The translations under genes and the position numbers were made by a program. This document shows positions 5,764-13,135 of a stretch of DNA of 19,504 nucleotides, one piece after another. Position 1 is the first letter of the stretch. The number at the start of each line of letters is the position of its first letter. The notes beneath the pieces were generated by a model that was not told the origin of the DNA, made no database searches, and saw only the letters and a program-made list of their open reading frames with translations. Source of the DNA: Candidatus Omnitrophota bacterium (lineage in GTDB: Bacteria; Omnitrophota; Omnitrophia; Omnitrophales; Danuiimicrobiaceae); contig JACQQP010000110.1 of the NCBI GenBank assembly GCA_016206945.1, forward strand, positions 1 through 19,504. Direction: 5' to 3'.

Positions 5764-6765
5764 ATGGTACCGCTGAGACTGCCCAAAAACGAGAGAGGCG
5801 CTGTGGCTGTTTTAATAGGTATTTCCCTCGTTACATTCATGAGCTTGTTCGCGCTTTCGGTAGATCTCGGGCACATTTTCGTGACAAAGACCGAACTCCA
5901 AAATACAGCGGACTCTGCCGCTCTTGCCGCCGTGGTAGAAATCAGAAATGGACTGGATGCGGCGCGTCAAAAAGCGCTCGCTTTTGCTGAAGCTCATGCG
6001 GTCGCTGGAACATACATCGATATCGAACCAGGTGATATTGTATTCGGCCGTTACAACATCAACACCAATCAGTTCCAAGCAAACGGCCTTCCAACAAACG
6101 CTGTTGAAGTAAATGCACGAAAGACGGAAGGCGCTCCTTCCGGACCTCTTGCGCTTTTCTTTGCGAGATTTTTTGATAAGGATTTTTCAAATGTCCGCGC
6201 TCTCTCGATCGCTGTTTTGGATCCACGCGTCACTGGCGTCCGCGGAAAAAATCGACTACTTCCCTACTCGGTGGTTAACTTCATAGTGGATCAGGATCTT
6301 GATGGAAATTACGATTTGGGTAGTGTGATCAACATCCACCCGCGCAACGATGCTCCCGGAAATTTCGGTTTTCTCGATCTCGACGGAGGTTCTAATGACG
6401 TCACCGAACTACGCTACTACATCGAACACGGTTACGACAAAGATTTTACTATTCCGCCTGGCGGATCGATTGAAGTTCTTGGAAGCACGGGAATCGATGG
6501 AAACTCTCTTTTAAGCTCATTCCAAGCGATTATCGGGGAAGAAGTTTTTCTTCCTGTTCACAACTGGGTCCTATACCCGGGAAGCAATGCAATCTTTAAC
6601 GTGGTTTCACTCCTTGCGGTGAAAGTGCTCGATGTAAAACTGAATGGGAATGTGGACAAGCGTTACATTAAAGTGAAGCTCGTCAACTTTTATTCTTCGG
6701 TTCTAGCAGTTGATCCGAATGCGCCTGAAAACAATAGCGTAGCAAAACCACGGCTTGTTCTTTAA
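5764..6765 (+). CDS. tadG: TadG-like protein with N-terminal Tad (TadE/G-like) domain
   Basis: 333 residues. Residues 10-60 hold the conserved TadG_N motif: GAVAVLIGISLVTFMSLFALSVDLGH, then a segment like TKTELQNTADSAALAA. One transmembrane helix (about 12-34) anchors an extracytoplasmic body. The body is unlike the von Willebrand A region of longer TadG proteins; it contains acidic, possibly metal-binding stretches (DQDLDGNYDLG near 180). The start ATG is one base after the tadE stop and preceded by AGAGAGG, which implies tight coupling. The role is inferred from family and context: minor envelope component of the Flp pilus. After it, 6766-6787 holds no strong terminator, so read-through into riboswitch 2 is possible. 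Confidence 0.85.
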   Translation: MVPLRLPKNERGAVAVLIGISLVTFMSLFALSVDLGHIFVTKTELQNTADSAALAAVVEIRNGLDAARQKALAFAEAHAVAGTYIDIEPGDIVFGRYNINTNQFQANGLPTNAVEVNARKTEGAPSGPLALFFARFFDKDFSNVRALSIAVLDPRVTGVRGKNRLLPYSVVNFIVDQDLDGNYDLGSVINIHPRNDAPGNFGFLDLDGGSNDVTELRYYIEHGYDKDFTIPPGGSIEVLGSTGIDGNSLLSSFQAIIGEEVFLPVHNWVLYPGSNAIFNVVSLLAVKVLDVKLNGNVDKRYIKVKLVNFYSSVLAVDPNAPENNSVAKPRLVL

Positions 6766-6787
6766 CAAAAAAAATTACGGGCTGAAA

Positions 6788-6816
6788 TAAACGGCTCGCA
6801 ACTAATAACGATAAAG
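6788..6816 (+). promoter_or_regulatory. Promoter candidate for riboswitch 2 and the flp operon
   Basis: TAAA (6788-6791), 15 bases, then AACGATAA (6807-6814) resembles the sigma28 (FliA-type) pattern TAAA-N15-GCCGATAA. The ACGATAAAG part (6808-6816) is identical to 4723-4731 and lies at the same distance (about 75 nt) from the aptamer GACG in both leaders. No good housekeeping -35 is present here. A sigma28 assignment is only a suggestion. Confidence 0.3.
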
Positions 6817-6842
6817 ACTCCTTTGTTCGAAAGGACAAATGA

Positions 6843-7050
6843 GTTTACCCGTTGCACGAGCAATGGGTAGGCAAAGTCGTCAAAAGACGGCGACGTTCGC
6901 CACAAAGCGTGGCGAACCCGTCCGACAACGCTTTGGGACGAACCTCGACGCGTTGTTTGGCGGGCAAAGCCGTGCGCCTAAACCCCAACCATTTGGTCAA
7001 GGAGATTAAATGGGCGTGGGACAAGGTAGGCAGGTTACCGAATCATCAGA
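6843..7050 (+). promoter_or_regulatory. GEMM-I-type c-di-GMP riboswitch 2, upstream of flp
   Basis: A stem-loop (TACCCGTTGC with GCAATGGGTA) leads into GGCAAAG (6870-6876), a 6-bp hairpin with an AAAA tetraloop (GTCGTC with GACGGC), GACG (6892-6895), a 69-nt insert, CAAAGCC (6965-6971), the receptor-like GCCTAAACC paired with GGTAGG, and GGCAGGTTACCGAATC. These are the conserved parts of GEMM-I, and the base aligned with Vc2 G20 is G as expected for c-di-GMP. A terminator with a competing arm follows, so ligand binding probably sets transcription of flp. The 69-residue frame across this stretch is not a gene. Confidence 0.85.
6896..6964 (+). other. 69-nt structured insert inside riboswitch 2
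   Basis: Same insert as at 4810-4879, lacking one A. It is at the identical point, between GACG and CAAAGCC (G45 and C46 of Vc2 by my alignment, next to the base that stacks between the ligand guanines). The 9-bp hairpin, the possible pseudoknot pairs (CGTCC with GGACG; ACAACGC with GCGTTGT) and the loop complement are all kept. Confidence 0.75.
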
Positions 7051-7055
7051 TGCGA

Positions 7056-7131
7056 GGTTAGCTCGGCAAGGGTCTCTTTTAGAGATAAAAAGCCGAACCG
7101 ACCGCACAAATCGTGGTTAGTTCGGCTTTTT
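7056..7131 (+). terminator. Terminator with competing upstream arm (expression platform of riboswitch 2)
   Basis: A 12-bp stem (7087-7098 with 7120-7131, AAGCCGAAC pairing with GTTCGGCTT) ends in a T-run before flp. The 3' arm GGTTAGTTCGGC (7115-7126) is almost repeated upstream as GGTTAGCTCGGC (7056-7067), so GCCGA can pair with either copy. That is a classic terminator / antiterminator switch, placed just after the aptamer. Confidence 0.75.
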
Positions 7132-7162
7132 ATTTTGGCCGCTTAAAAAGGAGGTGAACAAT

Positions 7163-7342
7163 ATGATGACAAGACTACTCAGGGATGAAAGCGGTCAAAC
7201 CATGGTGGAATATGGTCTCTTGATCGCGCTCATTTCGATAGCGGTCATCGCGGTTCTGGTCGTGCTCGGCCCGCGCATCGCAGGCTTCTTCCAGGCTGTC
7301 GATGATCAGCTTGCAGCATCTACTCCACCGGCTTCGCCGTAA
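7163..7342 (+). CDS. flp: Flp major pilin prepilin
   Basis: 59 residues from the ATG at 7163, chosen for its spacing from AAGGAGGTG; a GTG at 7154 inside that site is not used. A short basic leader (MMTRLLRDESG) ends in the prepilin cleavage site G11, followed by QTMVEYG with Glu at +5 and Tyr at +6, the Flp signature. The mature protein is a single hydrophobic helix (LLIALISIAVIAVLVVLGP) plus a short tail ending in PPASP. It is exported, cut by the CpaA-type peptidase encoded next, and polymerised into the adhesive Tad pilus. It directly follows riboswitch 2 and its terminator, so it is the likely main target of that switch. Confidence 0.95.
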   Translation: MMTRLLRDESGQTMVEYGLLIALISIAVIAVLVVLGPRIAGFFQAVDDQLAASTPPASP

Positions 7343-7349
7343 CGTGGAG

Positions 7350-7397
7350 GAGTTCGGTCCTACAGTTCACCGCAAGGTGAGCTGTGGGACTTGACTC
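7350..7397 (+). other. Long intercistronic hairpin between flp and cpaA
   Basis: A 15-bp stem (7357-7371 with 7376-7390, two G-U pairs) capped by the tetraloop GCAA, extended by GAGT (7350-7353) with ACTC (7394-7397). No T-run follows, so it is not a standard terminator. Such a hairpin after a highly expressed pilin often protects the short flp message or lowers read-through into the assembly genes; that role is inferred. Confidence 0.7.
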
Positions 7398-7427
7398 AGG
7401 GTGATGGAACCAAAAGGAGGTGTGAAG

Positions 7428-7943
7428 ATGGCTCAAATGGCATTGGTGATATCAGGAATTGTGATTGCAATCGTTACCGACTGGCGAATGAGAAAAATTC
7501 CGAATTGGCTTACTTTCTCTTTGGTGGTCCTTGGATTCGGACTGAATATATTTGAGGGCGGCATCGCCGGCTTCGAAAAAAGTTCACTGGGTTTTGGCGT
7601 TGGAATTCTCCTGCTCCTACTTCCCTTCCACTCGGGCGGCGTAGGCGGCGGAGATGTTAAACTTCTGGCAGCCATTGGAAGTTTTCTGGGCCCCGTCCTC
7701 ATTTTCAAAGTCTTCCTGGCAAGCGCCATCTTTGGCGGTCTTTTCGCCCTTGTCTTCGCCCTGAAAAGAAAAAAACTGGGGCAAATTTGGAGCCATATCA
7801 AAGCAAAAATCTTTTATCTCCTAATAACAAAAAAAGTCCTATTGGAAAGCGACGTGGCTAAAGAGCGGTTTTTTATCCCCTATTCCCTTGCCATTGGGTG
7901 CGGCTTTTTATTTACTTTATTGTTAATACTAAAAGGAGGCTAA
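7428..7943 (+). CDS. cpaA: Prepilin peptidase CpaA/TadV (A24 family)
   Basis: 171 residues from the ATG at 7428, which has AAAGGAGG eight bases upstream; the frame extends nine codons further but without a site. It is a polytopic membrane aspartyl protease. The two catalytic aspartates are visible: D18 in TDWRMRKIPN and D76 in GGGDVKLL, the family's (G)xGD motif. About five to six membrane helices are present (4-17, 29-45, 53-67, 90-118, 150-168). It lacks the N-terminal methylase domain of PilD, as expected for TadV. It processes Flp and the TadE/TadG-type pseudopilins. The stop lies three bases before cpaB, and the cpaB ribosome site sits in its last codons. Confidence 0.93.
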   Translation: MAQMALVISGIVIAIVTDWRMRKIPNWLTFSLVVLGFGLNIFEGGIAGFEKSSLGFGVGILLLLLPFHSGGVGGGDVKLLAAIGSFLGPVLIFKVFLASAIFGGLFALVFALKRKKLGQIWSHIKAKIFYLLITKKVLLESDVAKERFFIPYSLAIGCGFLFTLLLILKGG

Positions 7944-7945
7944 AC

Positions 7946-8632
7946 ATGGGAACTTGGAAACGTTATCTCCCCTTTGCGTTCGCCGTGCTTTTCGCGGCTC
8001 TTTCGAGCTTGAGTGCCTATCAGTTTTTGAAAGACCGCGGAAATGTCTCTCACGCCGCTACGGCTGGAGATACGATGCCTGTCGTGGTCGCGAAAGTTGG
8101 GATCCCGCTCGGCAAAAAATTGACCGAGCAAGATCTTAAAGTTCTTCCCTGGCCGCGAGACGCTGTACCTACTGAAAGTTTCTCCTCCGTGCGTCCATTG
8201 GTTGGAAGAATTGTGAAAAGTGACATCATTGAAGATGAGCCCGTCCTTTCAGCTAAACTGATAGGGGATGGCGAAAATTTTTCCTCTCTGATCCCCTCCA
8301 ACATGAGGGGTGTCACAGTTCCTGTCCGATACTCGCGCGCGCTTAAAGAAATCCTCCAGCGCGGAACAACTGTGGATGTCATCTCCATGACGGAGCACGA
8401 GATCGGGCCGCCCAGGACAACCGTCATTGCCCAAAAGGTGCGCGTCCTGGCAGTTCACGGAGAAGGTGCAGGTCTCGGTCAGGATCGCGATTCAAGGGAC
8501 ATGGAAGTCGTACTCATCGTAACGCCCAGGCAAGCGGGATCCCTCGTCACCGCAATGAATCACGGAGTGATCCAACTGGCTGTGAGGAACGAGGTTGACG
8601 AAGCAAGCGGTTCGATTGAAACGATGAGATGA
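7946..8632 (+). CDS. cpaB: Flp pilus assembly protein CpaB/RcpC
   Basis: 228 residues from the ATG at 7946 (AAAAGGAGG upstream, overlapping the end of cpaA). An N-terminal membrane helix (about 7-27) is followed by an SAF-like domain at about 44-105 (VVVAKVGIPLGKKLTEQDL, then VVGRIVKSDI-type strands) and the RcpC domain at about 115-220 (RGVTVPVRYS near 119, VDVISM, MEVVLIVTPRQA). CpaB normally lies between the inner-membrane machine and the secretin. Here the expected secretin gene is absent: cpaE starts 28 bases after this stop, so the partner of CpaB must be encoded elsewhere or be missing. Confidence 0.92.
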   Translation: MGTWKRYLPFAFAVLFAALSSLSAYQFLKDRGNVSHAATAGDTMPVVVAKVGIPLGKKLTEQDLKVLPWPRDAVPTESFSSVRPLVGRIVKSDIIEDEPVLSAKLIGDGENFSSLIPSNMRGVTVPVRYSRALKEILQRGTTVDVISMTEHEIGPPRTTVIAQKVRVLAVHGEGAGLGQDRDSRDMEVVLIVTPRQAGSLVTAMNHGVIQLAVRNEVDEASGSIETMR

Positions 8633-8660
8633 TTGGAAAAAAGGAAAGGAGAACCATGCC

Positions 8661-9818
8661 ATGAAGGAACTATCCATTGTTCTGGTAGGCGAAGATCGTC
8701 ACCTCGGTCAGCTTTTGGCCGAAATCAGAAAGGTGAAAATCGTTCAAACCCACGTTGAACTCGTGGCCCTCGATCACGCCAAAGAATCGCTCACGCGCAT
8801 TCGCCCTCACTTAGTGATTTACGGAGACAATGGCGACACCGATCTTTTGGAACGTGCGGTCCATTCGCATACTCAATCATTTAATGAAATCCCATGGGCA
8901 ATCGCCTCGGATGGTGCCGAAGTAGAACGCGTGCTCAAATTTTTCAGAATGGGAGCCGTCGACTTCCTCAGAAATCCCATAGAAACGCAAGAGATGAAGC
9001 GCTTGATCGGACGAGTCAAGGAACTCCATGAACGGAAAAACTCAAATGGAAAAGAAGAGAAGCGCAATTTGATTGGCGTTTTCTCAACCAAAGGCGGAGT
9101 GGGTTTGACCACCATCGCAACGAATCTGGCGGTTGAGGTGGCGAAGCAAAAAACGGGAAAAGTTCTACTGCTTGACCTCGTACTTCAGCACGGAAATGTA
9201 GCCGATTTTCTTGACGTTTCCTCCCAGTACACTTTGATTCAAGTGATCGAAAATTTCGAACGCCTGGACTCAAATCTATTGGAACATTCGCTCGCGAAGC
9301 ATGAATTGGGTTTCTATGTTCTTCCCTGCCCCAAGGAACCAGAGGAAGGCGATTTTCTAACCACGAAGGAAATCACCGATATCCTGCACTTCATGAAAGG
9401 AACTTTCAACTCCATCATCGCAGATTTGGGTCACGAATTTTCAAAGGCCACCCTATCTTACCTGGATCTTGCCGATTTGATCCTACTCGTATGTACCCCT
9501 GACGTCCCGAGTTTGTACAATGCAAAGAGCGCCTTGACAACCCTTAAGCGACTCGGATGTCATGCGGATAAAATCAAAATCATCTTAAACCGCTTTCAAG
9601 TTAAGGGAGGAATTGAGTCTTCTTTGATTCAGAAGACGCTTGCGAACGAAATCTCGTTCAAACTGCCTGACGACCCTGTGAACGCTCTTAACGCCATCAA
9701 CGTGGGAAAACCCGTTTCCGTGATGACCAAGAACTCGGAACTCGCAAAAAGCATCCGCGACCTGGCTTCTGCTTTGTTAAAACCGTTTCCTCTGGAGGTC
9801 CTCCATGTCGCTCAGTGA
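8661..9818 (+). CDS. cpaE: CpaE/TadZ pilus-localising ATPase with degenerate Walker A motif
   Basis: 385 residues. Residues 1-125 form a receiver-like (pseudo-receiver) domain without a clear phospho-acceptor triad. Residues 135-380 are a MinD/ParA-type ATPase. The deviant Walker A motif reads K144-GGVG-L149-TT: the signature lysine is kept, but the P-loop lysine position is leucine, as in many atypical TadZ proteins. LLLDLVLQHG (169-178) is the switch region. TadZ marks the site of pilus assembly and recruits the CpaF ATPase. The start is supported by AAAGGAG about ten bases upstream. It overlaps cpaF by 14 bases, so the two should be translated together. Confidence 0.92.
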   Translation: MKELSIVLVGEDRHLGQLLAEIRKVKIVQTHVELVALDHAKESLTRIRPHLVIYGDNGDTDLLERAVHSHTQSFNEIPWAIASDGAEVERVLKFFRMGAVDFLRNPIETQEMKRLIGRVKELHERKNSNGKEEKRNLIGVFSTKGGVGLTTIATNLAVEVAKQKTGKVLLLDLVLQHGNVADFLDVSSQYTLIQVIENFERLDSNLLEHSLAKHELGFYVLPCPKEPEEGDFLTTKEITDILHFMKGTFNSIIADLGHEFSKATLSYLDLADLILLVCTPDVPSLYNAKSALTTLKRLGCHADKIKIILNRFQVKGGIESSLIQKTLANEISFKLPDDPVNALNAINVGKPVSVMTKNSELAKSIRDLASALLKPFPLEVLHVAQ

Positions 9819-11160
9819 ACGGCTCCAGGCACTCAAAGACGGCAACGGCGAATCCCGCAACCACCATCCTTTCGAAGAAAGAGGGGAACTCTTTCAAGAA
9901 CTCAAGGCGAAAATGCACTCTGAATTAATCAATCGAATCGATATTTCCAACTTGATCAAAATGGAACGGGAAAAGGCGCGCCAGGAAATCAGAGCCATCT
10001 TGGAACAGCTTCTCATCAAAGATAGAATTCCGCTCAACCAAAACGAGGAGAAGAGACTGATTCGTGAGGTGGAGGATGAAACCTTCGGTCTGGGTCCCCT
10101 AGAACCTCTTCTGTCTGATCCCACGGTGAGCGATATTTTAGTCAACCACCCCAAACAAATATTCGTCGAACGATTCGGAAAGCTCGAGCTTACGGACATC
10201 GTCTTCCGCGATGAGGCACACCTGAGGCAAATCATCGATCGCATTGTTTCACGAGTAGGCCGACGGATCGACGAATCACAGCCCATGGTCGACGCGAGGC
10301 TTTCAGACGGTTCTCGCGTCAATGCGATCATTCCACCGCTCGCGTTAAATGGATCCTCACTCTCCATCCGTAAATTCAAACGCGATCCCCTCAAAATGCA
10401 AAACCTCGTTGCCTTTGGCACCGTCAATCACGAAATCGCAAGACTTCTCGAAATGATCGTGAAAGCGCGCCTCAATATTGTCATCTCAGGCGGAACAGGC
10501 TCTGGAAAGACCACGTTACTCAACATCCTCTCAGGATACATTCCAAACTCCGAACGCATTGTCACCATTGAAGACGCAGCGGAACTCCAGCTTCAGCAAC
10601 GTCATGTCGTTCGATTGGAAACGCGGCCGTCTAACCTCGAAGGAAAAGGAATGATCAACCAAAGAGACCTTGTGCGTAATGCCCTTCGAATGAGACCCGA
10701 CCGAATAGTCGTCGGTGAAGTCCGTGGTGCTGAAGCGCTCGACATGCTCCAGGCCATGAATACGGGACACGAAGGTTCTCTCACAACCGTTCACGCCAAC
10801 TCACCACGGGATGCGCTTTACCGGCTTGAAACCATGATCCTCATGGCCGAGAGCAATTTAGTTGAATGGGCGATCAACCGCCAAATCGCCTCCGCCATAG
10901 ACGTGATTATTCAAATCAGCCGAATGAGTGATGGCATTCGGCGTCTTGTGAGTTTTTCTGAGATTACGGGAATGGAAGGTGAAGTGGTTGCCATGCAAGA
11001 CATTGCCATCTTCGAACAAAAAGGAATTTCATCTGATGGAAAAGTGGTTGGCGATTTCAAATTTACAGGAATTCGTCCGCGTTTTCTGGACCGGTTGCAA
11101 CGGGCGGGTCTCCTTAAAGCCGACGTCTTCCAACTATTTAAGGAGCATGCAAAGACATGA
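9805..11160 (+). CDS. cpaF: CpaF/TadA secretion-type ATPase
   Basis: 451 residues, full length for the family. The N-terminal helical part (1-95) is followed by the N-terminal domain with GPLEPLLSDPTVSDI (97-111). The ATPase core has Walker A GGTGSGKTT (229-237), the Asp box IVTIEDAAEL (252-261), Walker B RIVVGEVRG (300-308, Glu305) and the His box TGHEGSLTTVHA (320-331). It is the hexameric cytoplasmic motor that drives Flp pilus assembly (and possibly retraction) through TadB and TadC. The GGAGG site lies inside the cpaE end, and the tadB ATG overlaps its stop by four bases, so translation is coupled on both sides. Confidence 0.96.
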   Translation: MSLSERLQALKDGNGESRNHHPFEERGELFQELKAKMHSELINRIDISNLIKMEREKARQEIRAILEQLLIKDRIPLNQNEEKRLIREVEDETFGLGPLEPLLSDPTVSDILVNHPKQIFVERFGKLELTDIVFRDEAHLRQIIDRIVSRVGRRIDESQPMVDARLSDGSRVNAIIPPLALNGSSLSIRKFKRDPLKMQNLVAFGTVNHEIARLLEMIVKARLNIVISGGTGSGKTTLLNILSGYIPNSERIVTIEDAAELQLQQRHVVRLETRPSNLEGKGMINQRDLVRNALRMRPDRIVVGEVRGAEALDMLQAMNTGHEGSLTTVHANSPRDALYRLETMILMAESNLVEWAINRQIASAIDVIIQISRMSDGIRRLVSFSEITGMEGEVVAMQDIAIFEQKGISSDGKVVGDFKFTGIRPRFLDRLQRAGLLKADVFQLFKEHAKT

Positions 11161-12113
11161 TCATTTTTTTCTGTATCCTGGCATTTTTTTCAGTCTTGTT
11201 TCTCACTTTAAGTGCTTCCAACATGATCCATGGCTCGCAAGATCGTTTTTACGCCCGAATCGCGGAACGCTTAAATGGCAGCGCAAGACAAAATTCAACG
11301 CTACCCATAGAAAAAAAAGAGCGGCTAAGTGACCTGGCCTTTTTTGATCGAATTCTCCACCATGTCATTGGAGTAAACAAACTTCAGGCCGTTCTGACCC
11401 AAGCAGGCCTCACCTTTACCTTGGGAACTTTTGTGCTCACGTCTCTGCTTTTTGGAGCATTGGCCTTTTTCTGCGGGATCATTCTCCAGGTCAATCTCAT
11501 CGTTGCTTTTGCGGGTGCTTCCCTGTTTGCCGTGTTCCCAAGTTTCCACGTCTATTTAAGACGCAAGGATCGCATGAAAAAATTCTCCAGTCATTTTCCA
11601 GATGCAATTGGCGCGCTTGCGAGTTCCCTGCGCGCGGGATACAGTCTCCAAATGGCCCTGGAAAGCATTGTGAGCGAGGGAGGAGATATCGTCGCGGGGG
11701 AATTTTCCCAAGTGCTTTCCGAGTTTGAGATCGGCAAGAACTTCGAGGAAGCACTCAAAGGAATTCTCAACCGAGTAGACATACCTGAACTCAGACTTTT
11801 TATCTCGGCAGTGGTGCTCCAACGGGAAACCGGCGGAAACCTAGCGGAATTGCTCGACAATTTGGAATCCGTCATTCGGGACCGAATGCAACTGAGACGC
11901 GAACTGAAAGCGGCGACGGCGCAAGCCCGATTCTCGGGAGTGGTCCTGAGCCTTCTTCCGATCTTCGTGGGAATTTTTATTATGATCATTCATCCCGATT
12001 ATGTTCTTTTTTTCGTACGGGAATCCATCGGTACCAAACTGCTCATGGGATGCTTCCTCGGACAGGTACTAGGATTCCTCAGCATCCAAAGGATTGTTCA
12101 TATCGAGCTTTAA
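11157..12113 (+). CDS. tadB: TadB inner-membrane platform protein
   Basis: 318 residues starting in an ATGA overlap with cpaF. Membrane helices lie at about 2-20, 85-105, 108-128, 262-280 and 292-312. The T2SSF (GspF) domain at about 145-245 begins HFPDAIGALASSLRAGYSL and includes QRETGGNLAELLDNL. With TadC it forms the platform that couples CpaF to pilin extraction from the membrane. There is no unusual feature except a short variable cytoplasmic stretch at about 30-65. Confidence 0.93.
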   Translation: MIIFFCILAFFSVLFLTLSASNMIHGSQDRFYARIAERLNGSARQNSTLPIEKKERLSDLAFFDRILHHVIGVNKLQAVLTQAGLTFTLGTFVLTSLLFGALAFFCGIILQVNLIVAFAGASLFAVFPSFHVYLRRKDRMKKFSSHFPDAIGALASSLRAGYSLQMALESIVSEGGDIVAGEFSQVLSEFEIGKNFEEALKGILNRVDIPELRLFISAVVLQRETGGNLAELLDNLESVIRDRMQLRRELKAATAQARFSGVVLSLLPIFVGIFIMIIHPDYVLFFVRESIGTKLLMGCFLGQVLGFLSIQRIVHIEL

Positions 12114-12122
12114 GGAGAACTC

Positions 12123-13010
12123 ATGGACGGTGCATTAACGGTGGTTCTTACGTTTTGGACGGCTTTCTTCACATTTATTTCCGCCATGGAACTTTTATTT
12201 CGGGATCAAGACCCCGTGGCGAATCGCCTTGAAAATGCGACCCGGCTCCAGAAAAGCCAAGAGCTATCTATCGTCACACAAACCATGCAAGAAAATGAGC
12301 ACATAACTCAAATCAAACGAAAACTCCTGCTCGCCGGCCTGAAAAGGAAATCGGATCTGTCCAGATTCCTCCTTTTTCAAAGAGTCTGTTACGTTATGCC
12401 TTTTCTCCTATCCATCTTTATGTACTTTTTCTTCAGGACCTCACCTCAAAACGTTTTGTTGCTCGGTATTTCTTTCGGAGTCATTTTTATCGTCATTCCC
12501 CGCGTCTGGCTTCTCCATACCATTTTCAAACGCCGTCAAGAAATCGCAAAATATTTTCCCGATACTTTAGATCTTCTTGTCGTAGCGCTTGAGGCGGGAT
12601 TATCATTCGACAGCGCTTTGGTCAGAGTAGGTGAAGAACAAAGGCGAGTATCGACCCAAATCAGCCGTGAACTGCTGTTTACCAACCACCAAATCCTTGT
12701 CGGTAAATCGCGCGAGGAAGCCCTGCGCGCATTTGCGAAACGCTGCTTCGTCGAAGAAGTGGACAGCTTCGTGCGGGCGGTTCTCCAGGCAAATAAACTG
12801 GGATCGAGCTTGGTTAAAACGCTCCGCATCCAAGCGGATGCGCTCCGAAAAAAGAGAAAACAAAACATCCAGGCACAAATCCTGAAAGCACCCGTAAAAC
12901 TCATTTTTCCGCTCCTTTTCTTCATATTCCCAACATTGCTTGTAATTATCTTGGGACCAAGTTTAGTTCAAATTTTTAGATATCTGAAAGTAACTGGAGT
13001 GCCATCATGA
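12123..13010 (+). CDS. tadC: TadC inner-membrane platform protein
   Basis: 295 residues, ATG preceded by AAGGAG. It is the second GspF-like platform protein: helices at about 5-22, 90-108, 113-133 and 260-285, and a T2SSF domain at about 140-245 starting YFPDTLDLLVVALEAGLSF. It lies nine bases after tadB and completes the conserved cpaE-cpaF-tadB-tadC order. No tadD (TPR lipoprotein) follows. A palindrome starting at 13011 separates it from the DUF192 gene. Confidence 0.93.
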   Translation: MDGALTVVLTFWTAFFTFISAMELLFRDQDPVANRLENATRLQKSQELSIVTQTMQENEHITQIKRKLLLAGLKRKSDLSRFLLFQRVCYVMPFLLSIFMYFFFRTSPQNVLLLGISFGVIFIVIPRVWLLHTIFKRRQEIAKYFPDTLDLLVVALEAGLSFDSALVRVGEEQRRVSTQISRELLFTNHQILVGKSREEALRAFAKRCFVEEVDSFVRAVLQANKLGSSLVKTLRIQADALRKKRKQNIQAQILKAPVKLIFPLLFFIFPTLLVIILGPSLVQIFRYLKVTGVPS

Positions 13011-13135
13011 TCCCAACCACCTGCTTTTCTCGCGTTTCATTCGGGTGGTGGAACTGTGAAACGCGAAAATTTCTTTCAGAAATCAAAGAACGCTTTGACT
13101 TAATACGAGGCGTTCTTTTAAAGCAGGTGATGGGA
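13011..13135. repeat. Y-shaped palindrome 3, contains the ribosome site of the DUF192 gene
   Basis: An outer stem of 10 perfect bp (13018-13027 with 13120-13129; extended by TCCCA with TGGGA across a bulge, 13011-13015 and 13131-13135) encloses a 10-bp hairpin (13030-13039 with 13057-13066) and a 9-bp hairpin (13085-13093 with 13110-13118). The right outer arm includes GCAGGTG, the only Shine-Dalgarno-like site for the gene starting at 13135, so folding would hide it. Confidence 0.7.

Noticed and set aside
6852..7061. 69-codon open frame on the plus strand before flp
   Set aside because: It covers riboswitch 2, whose conserved bases and pairs explain the sequence; it has no ribosome site.
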